From JAGOZV01 sp964622895 (GTDB lineage Bacteria; Patescibacteriota; Saccharimonadia; Saccharimonadales; Saccharimonadaceae): a DNA stretch of 45,675 bases. Shown here piece after piece: positions 22,833 through 30,885 of the stretch; the stretch's first letter is position 1; every line of letters starts with the position of its first letter. A program made the translations under genes and the position numbers. The stretch is from NCBI GenBank assembly GCA_964622895.1, contig CAZUSB010000001.1, positions 1 through 45,675 of the forward strand. The letters are read 5' to 3'. The notes below the pieces were generated by a model. It was not told where the DNA came from. It ran no database searches and saw nothing but the letters and a program-made list of their open reading frames with translations.

Positions 22833-24321
22833 AACCGCCGAACGCTTGCCGGATGTGGATACTGAGGCTCCAGTTGAAATGCAGACGGATGTTGAAACTC
22901 CACAAGATCTTAATCAAATTGATGCTAGTAGGGAGACTGAAAAAAATGAAACTTCAGAGAAGCCGATTAAGACAGATTTTTGTCAAGATGTTGGCAGGAT
23001 TGCTTGTGCAGGTTGTCCTTTTTTGAAGCTATGCATGCCTGAGAGTGACGATAATTTTATACCATTTGAGGAACCTGCGCAGGAAGAAGTCGTGGTGACA
23101 GAGATTGAAAGTTTTATAAAGGAGCTTGAAGATTTTGATTTTGCCGACAAAAAGATTCCTACTGTTGAGGTGGTGAGGGTGCCGAAGATAGAGAAAGAAA
23201 CTAAAGTAGAAATTATCTCAATAAAGCAGGAGGTAACGAAACCTGAAACTGAATCCCCACTACCGAATAAATCAGATGTTGTCGAGAACAAAGATACTGA
23301 GAGTTATAGCTATTCTATGACACTTGAAAACTTTGCACAGGTAGAGACTGTCATAACTAAGGAGGAAGTTGGTGTGACGAAGGAGAAGGTGGAGGTGGTA
23401 TATGATACGAAAGAGGAATCTGGGTCTAAGACAGAATATGAGACAAAGAAGTATATTCCTGATGTCGTAGTTGCTAAAGAGAAATCTGTTGTTGAAACTG
23501 AGAAAGAGTCTAAAATTGAAAGCATCACGATAAAGCCGAAAGAGGCGAGACAAAAAACAGAGATAGAGGTTAAGATTATTGAGCCTGAAGTTAATCAACC
23601 ACAACATACTGTAAGGCAACCTCAACTTAATTCGATAAGATTTCAACCTAAATACAAAAAAACAAAACCAAAAACAAAACCAAAAGTAAATATCATACAC
23701 ACCAAAGAGACGCCAGTAGCGACAAATAAGCCTAGTCAGCCAAGGAATTTTGCTGCAAAAATTGAGCAGTTCGTATCACAGCTAAAAACGAACAAGCCAA
23801 CTCCAGCGCAAGAGTCTTCAGTACTAAAGCGAGGAGCACCAACGATAGAAAGTAAAGAGCGCCCCGTAGACTCTGCGCCTGTGTTAGCTGAGAAAAGAGA
23901 AGAAGAGCAGGTATCATCACAGGAAATTACCCCTGCTGGCTCTTTAGTTGTCCCCGAGACAAAAAATATCATACATCCTGAAGAAGTTATTATGCAGTCC
24001 GAAGAGCCAAGTAGCGAGATACCTCATCAGCCGACATATCTAGAGTTGTTATTAGATGACGAAGTAGAGGTTGTTACGACAAAAGGCTATTATAAAAATG
24101 TTGAACCCCCTACATCGGATCCGCTAATTGTTGAACCCACTACATCAGATCCTCTTATTAGTGCTGAAAAAGATATCGACGATGAATATATGCACAAAGA
24201 CATTAAATCTCTAAAATTTAATGATAATTTTGTGAACTTCTCTGATGGAACTACATGGATTCAAAAGATTTTAGGTACTATCTCAATCGCCCTGTATAAT
24301 AATATCTATGGCTCAAGCTAA
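22822..24321 (+). CDS. Cys-motif protein with long low-complexity region, unknown function
   Basis: I do not recognise this protein. From the ATG at 22822 it has 499 residues; an earlier TTG frame from 22810 is unlikely, because GGAG at 22812-22815 is placed correctly for 22822. Cys54, Cys62, Cys65 and Cys71 form C-x7-C-x2-C-x5-C (CQDVGRIACAGCPFLKLC), a plausible Fe-S or zinc site. The rest is Glu/Lys/Thr/Pro-rich and looks disordered, with a degenerate repeat EPxTSDPLI near residues 430-450. A conserved-looking hydrophobic stretch ends the protein. It overlaps the oxidoreductase gene by 11 bases, so it belongs to the nrd operon; an electron-carrier or scaffold role is speculation. Confidence 0.65.
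   Translation: MEIKTAERLPDVDTEAPVEMQTDVETPQDLNQIDASRETEKNETSEKPIKTDFCQDVGRIACAGCPFLKLCMPESDDNFIPFEEPAQEEVVVTEIESFIKELEDFDFADKKIPTVEVVRVPKIEKETKVEIISIKQEVTKPETESPLPNKSDVVENKDTESYSYSMTLENFAQVETVITKEEVGVTKEKVEVVYDTKEESGSKTEYETKKYIPDVVVAKEKSVVETEKESKIESITIKPKEARQKTEIEVKIIEPEVNQPQHTVRQPQLNSIRFQPKYKKTKPKTKPKVNIIHTKETPVATNKPSQPRNFAAKIEQFVSQLKTNKPTPAQESSVLKRGAPTIESKERPVDSAPVLAEKREEEQVSSQEITPAGSLVVPETKNIIHPEEVIMQSEEPSSEIPHQPTYLELLLDDEVEVVTTKGYYKNVEPPTSDPLIVEPTTSDPLISAEKDIDDEYMHKDIKSLKFNDNFVNFSDGTTWIQKILGTISIALYNNIYGSS
24295..24300 (+). promoter_or_regulatory. -10 box inside the preceding gene, predicted leaderless start
   Basis: TATAAT lies in the last codons of the Cys-motif gene, seven bases before the ATG at 24308. 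Confidence 0.5.
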
Positions 24322-25438
24322 AGAACTAACAAAAACAAATAAAAAACAATCATCTCGCATCTTAACTTTTGACTTGATGCGAGGGTATTTTTTGATAGTG
24401 ATAATCCTAAATCATCTAGGCTGGTACGCAAGTGGTTTTGAGTTCCTCACTTTTAAAGGTAGTCTATTTGTCTCAACCGCCGAGGGCTTCTTTTTGCTAT
24501 CTGGCTTGGTACTAGGGATAGTTCGTGGGCAAAAATTAAAAGATAAACCATTTAAAGTGCCTGCAAAATTGTTACTAAAAAGAGCAGTTCAACTTTATTT
24601 CACAAGTATCATCCTAATGTTGATTTTCACTGCTATAGGATGGGCATTTTTCATGGATAATCCAGGGCTAAAGCCTGGCATACGACCAATCGACGAGCCG
24701 ATTAAAGACGTGTTGTTTGGCGCATTTACATTTAATTACATTTATGGCTGGGCTGATTTTCTCAGGTTGTATAGCATCTATATATTTATCGCTCCTCTAG
24801 CGTTGTGGCTCCTGCGAAAAGGCTGGTGGTATATTGTTATTTTAATCAGCGGAGGAATCTGGTGGCTGGTAGATATTGATGCTATCCCGATGTCAAATGA
24901 GCTTTTGATGGTAATTCCATGGCAATTTATTTTCTTTAGCGGTTTTGCAATGGGCTACAATTGGGATAACCTTACTAAATTCTGGTATTTACTTTCTAAA
25001 CGATTCAGATTGCTCTTTACTACAGCCATAAACAGTATTGCCGTCATAACGATTGCGGCAAATATAGCATTGGTGACGCTCGCACCTATCAGTCAAGTGG
25101 CAAAAGAGTGGACCTATGCCTTGTGGCCTCACTTTGATAAAATGATTTTGCCTTGGCCTAGAGTTGTGTTATTTGCAATTTGGTTTTGGTTCGGCTTTTG
25201 GCTATTTAAACGTTACGAAAAACAAATTATGAAATTCTTCGGTTGGTTTTTATTGCCGTTTGGGCAAAATTCACTTTATGTCTACATAATACACGCTTTT
25301 TTGGTGTTCTTTGCTCAACTGATTATGCCTACACCAAGCAAATATTGGCCGATCAATCTTGCTGGCACTTTGATAGTTCTAGGCTTGACTTATTTGGCCG
25401 TAAAAACGAAGTTCTTGATGAAAATTATTCCACGATAG
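24308..25438 (+). CDS. OpgC-like membrane acyltransferase
   Basis: A 376-residue integral membrane protein with about ten helices. The N-terminus follows the OpgC/acyltransferase-3 pattern: FDLMRGYFLIVIILNHLGW with its His in the first helix, then STAEGFFLLSGLVLGIVRG and KLLLKRAVQLYF. Family members succinylate or acylate periplasmic or cell-surface glycans. Near the C-terminus, FGQNSLYVYIIHAFLVF is the second family hallmark. Its own -10 box predicts a leaderless message. The 3' end overlaps the convergent glycosyltransferase gene by 14 bases; together they suggest modification of surface glycans. Confidence 0.82.
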   Translation: MAQAKELTKTNKKQSSRILTFDLMRGYFLIVIILNHLGWYASGFEFLTFKGSLFVSTAEGFFLLSGLVLGIVRGQKLKDKPFKVPAKLLLKRAVQLYFTSIILMLIFTAIGWAFFMDNPGLKPGIRPIDEPIKDVLFGAFTFNYIYGWADFLRLYSIYIFIAPLALWLLRKGWWYIVILISGGIWWLVDIDAIPMSNELLMVIPWQFIFFSGFAMGYNWDNLTKFWYLLSKRFRLLFTTAINSIAVITIAANIALVTLAPISQVAKEWTYALWPHFDKMILPWPRVVLFAIWFWFGFWLFKRYEKQIMKFFGWFLLPFGQNSLYVYIIHAFLVFFAQLIMPTPSKYWPINLAGTLIVLGLTYLAVKTKFLMKIIPR

Positions 25439-26933
25439 TTTGACGATAAATTTCTATTTTGTGTCGATTATTTAATCTTGTTTCTTGTAGCTGAAATTGA
25501 GAATCTTTAAAAAACGACTGATTATCTTTGCCTTCCCAGGTAATAAAAATCAAGTTAGGGGTTGAGACTTCATCGATACTACGGATCTGAGCGGCGCTTG
25601 CATGAAGAGGTGCATAGCCACCTCTGGTAGAAACGTCACTATCCTTTAGAAATTTAAAATTACAGCCCTGAAGATAAAACCATGAATCTAGATAAGTGTA
25701 TTCATCTTGTGCCACAAAGGTGGTGTCCGGTGTACACTCTATGGCTGAGAGCGCCGAAACGATTGCCGGCTTTTGATTACGCTCAAAGACAAAGTTACCC
25801 TTAATAGCTAAATTAACGACACCGACGCTCAGTATAATAAAGCTCAACACCCCTGCAAGCCACGCAAGCTTGGGTCTGTAGTGAATGCTTGATACTACAA
25901 TAAATCCAATCGCCATGTAATAAAATATGACAAAATGTGCTAGGTATCGGGTGATATAAAACGGACTAGACGTGACTGTGTTTAATACAAATAATACAGC
26001 TAAAGGAACAATCGTCAAGCAGGCAATAAACACCAAGTTGTTTCGTAGGGATTTTGTGTTGCTACTCCATAAATTCACAGACAAAATTATCAAGCTGACT
26101 ATAAGTGCAATTATAAAAAGTGAAAGAATAGGACTGATACCCCAGGCTGTTTCGTAAGCAAGAACTGTAGATAAGCTGTCGGCGCTAACTCCTAGACTAA
26201 GTGTTTGACCGATACCTGGGAGTGCAGAGTTAAAATATTGCTGAATAAATGTTGGCAACCATGGAAGAAATAATATAATAGACAGAGCATAGCTAGATAG
26301 CCATGTCTTAACTGGGGTAGCTTGTTTTGGCTTCCGGATATTTAGATATATTAACCAAACAACATGGCTGACGAGGACGAGTGCCGACATATATAATGTC
26401 AGCATGCTTAAAGTCACAGATAGCGCATAGAGTACCCAGAATAGGCGTTTTTTTGTGACTGATGCATAATACAATAACAAAGTAGACGCAGTTAAAAGCA
26501 CGCTGGCCATAGCATAAGGACGAATTTCGTAACTATAACGTAAAGCAAACGGTGCCAAAATCAAAAATGGCAAGACGCCAAGAGCTATTTTAACTCCTGA
26601 AAGTTTTTTGATGATAAAAAACACCAAGCCAACTGAAGTGGTGGCGAAAATAATGCTCAAAAATCTTAGAGCAAATTCATTCCAGTTAAAAATACTACCC
26701 CACAATTTAAGGACGACATAATATAAGGGCGGATGAGCATCTACACCAACTAATTCAATAAGTCTTCCGATGGGCATTTTTGCTACAAATATAGAATAGC
26801 CTTCATCAAACCAGACGTTTTGCCCAGTAGATAGAAGTGTAGATAAAATAGCCGTTACCGCCAACGACAGCAGTAGCACGCTAAGCCAGTGGTTAGCGAG
26901 GTAAGTGGTGACGAGCTTTAGGTTGTGCGACAT
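25425..26933 (-). CDS. GT39-type membrane glycosyltransferase
   Basis: A 502-residue polytopic protein of the GT-C fold (about 12 helices). The first extracytoplasmic loop carries the catalytic acidic motif NVWFDEGYSIF, followed by GVDAHPPLYYVVLKLW, typical of the ArnT/PMT (GT39) families that use polyprenyl-phosphate sugars. A soluble C-terminal region (about 400-500) follows the last helix. The start is fixed by an extended -10 box six bases upstream. Substrate cannot be read from sequence; glycosylation of surface proteins or glycans is likely. Confidence 0.85.
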   Translation of the reverse strand: MSHNLKLVTTYLANHWLSVLLLSLAVTAILSTLLSTGQNVWFDEGYSIFVAKMPIGRLIELVGVDAHPPLYYVVLKLWGSIFNWNEFALRFLSIIFATTSVGLVFFIIKKLSGVKIALGVLPFLILAPFALRYSYEIRPYAMASVLLTASTLLLYYASVTKKRLFWVLYALSVTLSMLTLYMSALVLVSHVVWLIYLNIRKPKQATPVKTWLSSYALSIILFLPWLPTFIQQYFNSALPGIGQTLSLGVSADSLSTVLAYETAWGISPILSLFIIALIVSLIILSVNLWSSNTKSLRNNLVFIACLTIVPLAVLFVLNTVTSSPFYITRYLAHFVIFYYMAIGFIVVSSIHYRPKLAWLAGVLSFIILSVGVVNLAIKGNFVFERNQKPAIVSALSAIECTPDTTFVAQDEYTYLDSWFYLQGCNFKFLKDSDVSTRGGYAPLHASAAQIRSIDEVSTPNLIFITWEGKDNQSFFKDSQFQLQETRLNNRHKIEIYRQTIVE

Positions 26934-26939
26934 GACTCT

Positions 26940-26945
26940 ATTATA
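26940..26945 (-). promoter_or_regulatory. Extended -10 box of the glycosyltransferase gene
   Basis: Minus-strand TG-T-TATAAT, six bases from the ATG at 26933; predicted leaderless. Confidence 0.6.
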
Positions 26946-26971
26946 ACAGGTGTTAAGTCAATACGGTTGTC

Positions 26972-27000
26972 TTTACAAAAATACATAAGTATGATACAAT
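26972..27000 (+). promoter_or_regulatory. Promoter of the lipoprotein gene
   Basis: TTTACA (26972-26977), 17-base spacer, TG-A-TACAAT with the hexamer at 26995-27000. The start near 27007 rules out the ATG at 26999 and leaves a leader with GGAG at 27021-27024. Confidence 0.65.
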
Positions 27001-27034
27001 GTTAGTATATAAAGTTAAATGGAGAATCACAGTT

Positions 27035-27991
27035 ATGAGCGAGAATCTAAATTTGGAACGTCAGAATAAACCCCGAAAGAAACTTGATGTCAAAAGTATA
27101 ACCTCCTTAGCTGCTGTAGCGGCATTAGCGATGGGAACCTTGGCCGGTTGTGGTCAAAAAAATGATGTAGAAGCAGCGCCCGAGCCCGTAGAAATTACCC
27201 AGTCTGAGCCTGTAGAAGTGGAAGAGGTGGAAATTGCCCAATCAGAACCGGAAGTTGAGGAAGAAATAGAGGTCGTGCCGGGAACTCCTATATATGAAAC
27301 CAGGTTCCCAGACCCGATTGTCGACGAGAGCTTATTGGAAGGGTTTGACGATGTAGGAAATGAGTTTAAAAAATTCCAGCACGTACAATCTTTTTTTGAG
27401 GCAAATGGCATACCAAGTTTAACCGCAGAAGAACTGCAGGGAGAGGGTTATGCGCAACGTATTTTAAATAACTGGCAACAAAGATCATTTTTAGTGGCGG
27501 ACACCTTCCATGCCGGTTATAATGATTTCGCGATGACTATGGCAGAGTATGGTCTTTTTGGAACTGAAGTTCAATGGATAGACCCTAATTTTAGGAATAA
27601 AAAAGGTGATAATGTTATATTTCCTCACGAGGAAATAGGAGTGATAGGGCTGGAGCATGAAAATGGTTCTAGCGGAGAAGAGAGAGTTCTTCCTACCTTT
27701 TTGTTTGATAAGTTGCTTGCGCACACTGAAACAGGAGATCAAAGTATCTTTAATAGCTATACAAAGGCTATTATGATTGAAGCTAGTGGAGTTGACCCAG
27801 TGTTTGGTACTCCTAGCACTAACCAGATGGTGATTGAGTTGGTCTTTATGGATGGCAGGGGTTATATTCCGCGTCTCATGTATTATAAACAAGATTCAGA
27901 TATCAATGGGAGTCTCGGTGGTAATCTAGGAGGTTACGAATACTCGATTGTTAATGTTCCACCTGAGATGCAGAATTTGGAATTGTATTGA
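27035..27991 (+). CDS. Putative lipoprotein, unknown function
   Basis: A 318-residue exported protein. I chose the ATG at 27035 because the in-frame ATG at 26999 overlaps the -10 box and GGAG lies ten bases upstream of 27035. The N-terminus is basic (RQNKPRKKLD), then hydrophobic, ending in the lipobox LAGC (Cys near residue 39). A Glu/Val/Pro linker with the degenerate repeat EPVEIxQSEP (about 46-82) connects to a globular domain of about 235 residues that I do not recognise. A perfect palindrome with T-run follows the stop. It precedes the VirB6-like gene, so it may be a surface partner of that machine. Confidence 0.72.
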   Translation: MSENLNLERQNKPRKKLDVKSITSLAAVAALAMGTLAGCGQKNDVEAAPEPVEITQSEPVEVEEVEIAQSEPEVEEEIEVVPGTPIYETRFPDPIVDESLLEGFDDVGNEFKKFQHVQSFFEANGIPSLTAEELQGEGYAQRILNNWQQRSFLVADTFHAGYNDFAMTMAEYGLFGTEVQWIDPNFRNKKGDNVIFPHEEIGVIGLEHENGSSGEERVLPTFLFDKLLAHTETGDQSIFNSYTKAIMIEASGVDPVFGTPSTNQMVIELVFMDGRGYIPRLMYYKQDSDINGSLGGNLGGYEYSIVNVPPEMQNLELY

Positions 27992-28012
27992 ACTTGTAAA
28001 TTTATATAGAAT

Positions 28013-28043
28013 AAAGCATAATCAATATTGATTATGCTTTTTA
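28013..28043 (+). terminator. 28-bp perfect palindrome with T-run; overlaps the next start codon
   Basis: Arms AAAGCATAATCAAT and ATTGATTATGCTTT (28013-28040) are exact reverse complements and end in five T. It would fold into a rho-independent terminator for the lipoprotein gene. The right arm holds the ATG (28034) of the VirB6-like gene. The left arm holds CATAAT (28017-28022), which lies 17 bases after TTGTAA (27994-27999) and could be that gene's -10. Confidence 0.7.
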
Positions 28044-30715
28044 AGTTTAAACAAAATATAAAAACAGACAGAGGGTTAATGGTTGCAGCCACTCTTTTAT
28101 TTATATTGAGTGTATCTTTTCTTTCCCTGGGGCTCTCGAGTGTAGCACGAGCTGATGCTGACGGCTGTTTGACTCTGAGTGGAAAGAGTGATGACATAGA
28201 GAATCTCACCGTTGTATATTACAGTAAAGGGTGTAATCTTTTCGATGTCGTAAATAGGGAGGGTAAAGCAAGGCCTATAGGCGACGTAAAGCAAGAGAAT
28301 GTGCTGTATGGCTCATCTATGACCCAGCTCAAATACACCAACGGTCAATACGAGGGTAGTGTTAACTCTGAGGCTGTTGTAGTAAAAGCAAACGATAGGC
28401 TCGTGAGCTCTGAAGTTTTTGAAGTTTTCCAGGGTGGAAAATTTTATACAGTTCCTGTCTACGGTAAGCTTGTCAAACCCCCTACGAAAGAAGAGGTCCA
28501 AGCTGATGAGGCAGCCAAAGACGCAGTAATGGAACGTTTTGGTAAGAACTTAGACGGTGTTAGAGCGAAATTCATTAATGATAAGTGTAGTAAGGTAGAT
28601 TTCTTGGGAGAAACTGATAGAAAGTTATGTGAAAACACTTTTTGGCCAAATGTAAAGCAATGCTTGGGAAGGGCAGAGAATGAGCATTCCTTGGCGATAG
28701 GTAGACACCAAAGTGATGAGAGTGCACGAAAACTTATGGACGAAAAATTCTCTAGCTGTCTATCAGACAAAACTGGCGTGAGTAAATCAGATATTTTAAC
28801 TGCAATTAATGGTCTAGACCTACTGGATATACTTAGAGATAGTAATGATGCACACAATACTGCAATGCAAGAATATAAAGACAAGGAGTCTTGTGAAGAT
28901 GCAGGTTTTGAGTGGGACGATAGTACCAATCCTCCATCCTGCATGAATCCAAATGCGAGCACCTGTACGATCGGTGGGGTAGGTTGGTTTTTGTGTCCTG
29001 TCATTGACTTTATGGCAGAGATAGCAGACAAGGCTTATGAACTTCTAGCTGAAACATTTCTGATGATTCCCAGTAGTATGTTCGAGTCTAATGGAGAGAC
29101 GTATAATGCCTGGAAGATATTTCAGTCAATCGCAAACGTCATACTTGTAATTGCTTTTCTTGTTATAGTCTTTTCTCAACTTACTGGCTTTGGCCTATCA
29201 AATTATGGAATTAAAAAATCATTGCCTAAGTTGATTATCGTCGCCATTTTAATGAACTTATCTTTCATTATCTGCGCTTTGGCGGTAGACTTATCCAATA
29301 TTATTGGAGTGTCTTTGAAGAGTTTATTTGAGACAATGGCACAAACTGTTACCAATCCCCGAGATCTTGCGGAGAGATACACGCCAGGCTCTACTGGGAA
29401 TCCTATAGCTGGAATAATGACGGGTGCGGCAATAGGTGGGGTAGGTATCCTGGCTTCAGGTGGTGTCACCCTGGCTCTAATAGCCTTCATACCAGTGCTC
29501 CTTGCAATCGTACTCTCCTTAATCCTAATCTTTTTCATCTTGGTGGGACGTCAAGCTATAATAATTCTATTAGTTGTTATTTCTCCACTAGCGTTTGCTA
29601 TGTATTTACTTCCAAATACTCAAGGGTGGTTTACTAAATGGCGCAAAACATTCCTAGCTTTACTAATGGTCTTTCCGATTATTGGATTGGTTTATGGTGT
29701 ATCTGATTTTGCGTCTAATGTATTAAGCCAGGTTTATCAAGGAGCTGGAGGGGTTGCGCAGGAGATTGGGGCGATAGTGGCAGCTGGGATATTAGCCATA
29801 CCTTTCTTTGTCGTTCCGTCGTTACTAAAGAAGTCACTGGATGCGGTGGGTAATATAGGTGCTATGGCGGGTAACCTTACCGCTAGAGCGTCAAGGGGTC
29901 TAGACAATAAATTACAAGACTCAGACATGGCTAAGGCTAAAAGACAACAGCACAGAGATAGAACCCAATCCATTAGAGCTGGAAGGTACGGAGGCAGTAA
30001 CCCATTTAATAAAGCAAGGTCTACTATGAACACTAAACTAAATAGTGGACAGGGGGCTTATGGGCAGTACCGTAGGCGACAGGTAGATAAATATGATGCA
30101 GCTCAAGCAAGGGAGGCTCAAGAGGCTATAGGTGGCGCAGGCGATTATTTGTCATCCTTTACGTATGATAACGAACATGGTGGCAAATCTAACTTATCTA
30201 GCAATCAAATATTTGACTTGGCTATGGGTAGAGACGCTAAGGACTCTAAAGGTAACGTGCTTATCTCTCCTACGAGTACGCAGCGTAAGGCGGCAATGGC
30301 AAAAATTGCACCAATGATGACGAGTGGACAAACTAGAGAGCTAGCGACTAGTACATCGTCTATGGCAGACCCTAGTATGCGTCAAGCTGCTACTCAGGCG
30401 GTTGCGCAGAACGGCGCAAAAGTGCCATTTGCGGCCGGTAATAAGGAGCTTGCGGCTATGCAGGCAGGAACATACAAGGAGGAGTCAGCAATAACTGATT
30501 GGGCTACAAACAGAATGACTAGTGAGTCATTGGCTGGTATGGATGTAGGGGCTATGCAAGCAGTAGGTGAAGTAGCTAAAACCAACAATGAAGTGAAGAA
30601 AGCTCTTGAAGTAAGAGCAGTAGGCATACAAAATAATGCCGAGTTGACAAGCAAGATGACTCAACCTCAATTAGAGTTTATAGAGAAGTACTCTCCACCA
30701 AAGAAGCCAGATTAA
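28034..30715 (+). CDS. VirB6/TrbL-like membrane protein
   Basis: A large exported-domain membrane protein, 893 residues from the ATG at 28034. Order: a signal sequence (about 12-42, ending ARADA); a Cys-containing extracytoplasmic domain (about 43-320); then six or more membrane helices (about 325-620) including FLVIVFSQLTGFGLSNYGIKK, PKLIIVAILMNLSFIICALA, a Gly-rich pair and ILLVVISPLAFAMYLLP; then a polar Ala/Gln/Met-rich cytoplasmic tail (about 630-893). The helix block resembles VirB6/TrbL channel subunits of type IV secretion systems. No VirB4, VirD4 or other partner lies in the window. The lipoprotein gene precedes it across a terminator-like palindrome. Confidence 0.7.
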   Translation: MLFKFKQNIKTDRGLMVAATLLFILSVSFLSLGLSSVARADADGCLTLSGKSDDIENLTVVYYSKGCNLFDVVNREGKARPIGDVKQENVLYGSSMTQLKYTNGQYEGSVNSEAVVVKANDRLVSSEVFEVFQGGKFYTVPVYGKLVKPPTKEEVQADEAAKDAVMERFGKNLDGVRAKFINDKCSKVDFLGETDRKLCENTFWPNVKQCLGRAENEHSLAIGRHQSDESARKLMDEKFSSCLSDKTGVSKSDILTAINGLDLLDILRDSNDAHNTAMQEYKDKESCEDAGFEWDDSTNPPSCMNPNASTCTIGGVGWFLCPVIDFMAEIADKAYELLAETFLMIPSSMFESNGETYNAWKIFQSIANVILVIAFLVIVFSQLTGFGLSNYGIKKSLPKLIIVAILMNLSFIICALAVDLSNIIGVSLKSLFETMAQTVTNPRDLAERYTPGSTGNPIAGIMTGAAIGGVGILASGGVTLALIAFIPVLLAIVLSLILIFFILVGRQAIIILLVVISPLAFAMYLLPNTQGWFTKWRKTFLALLMVFPIIGLVYGVSDFASNVLSQVYQGAGGVAQEIGAIVAAGILAIPFFVVPSLLKKSLDAVGNIGAMAGNLTARASRGLDNKLQDSDMAKAKRQQHRDRTQSIRAGRYGGSNPFNKARSTMNTKLNSGQGAYGQYRRRQVDKYDAAQAREAQEAIGGAGDYLSSFTYDNEHGGKSNLSSNQIFDLAMGRDAKDSKGNVLISPTSTQRKAAMAKIAPMMTSGQTRELATSTSSMADPSMRQAATQAVAQNGAKVPFAAGNKELAAMQAGTYKEESAITDWATNRMTSESLAGMDVGAMQAVGEVAKTNNEVKKALEVRAVGIQNNAELTSKMTQPQLEFIEKYSPPKKPD

Positions 30716-30734
30716 TCGTTAAGCTCAGATTAAA

Positions 30735-30763
30735 TTGCCGATCCGTCCGATATAGAGTATAAT
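30735..30763 (+). promoter_or_regulatory. Promoter of tRNA-Pro (and possibly metG)
   Basis: TTGCCG (30735-30740), 17-base spacer, TATAAT (30758-30763). The predicted start is about 23 bases before the tRNA. Confidence 0.6.
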
Positions 30764-30792
30764 ATATAACGACAACCACTCATTGTTTGTTT

Positions 30793-30869
30793 CGGGGTGT
30801 GGCGCAGTTGGCTAGCGCGCGCGGTTTGGGACCGTGAGGTCGAAGGTTCGAGTCCTTTCACCCCGACCA
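30793..30869 (+). tRNA. tRNA-Pro (UGG)
   Basis: A 77-base cloverleaf. The acceptor CGGGGTG pairs with CACCCCG and the anticodon loop TTTGGGA gives anticodon TGG. The T-arm contains GGTTCGAGTCC, and CCA is encoded (30867-30869). metG begins 16 bases later with no promoter seen between, so the tRNA may be processed from a joint transcript. Confidence 0.95.
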
Positions 30870-30885
30870 TTTAGATTTTTAAATT

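Noticed and set aside
28459..29031. Minus-strand frame of 190 codons inside the VirB6-like gene
   Set aside because: Antisense shadow without promoter or Shine-Dalgarno site; the plus-strand frame has signal peptide and membrane helices.
26995..30869. Integrated element ending at tRNA-Pro
   Set aside because: A tRNA neighbours the VirB6-like gene, but no integrase, direct repeat of the tRNA 3' end or base-composition break was seen.
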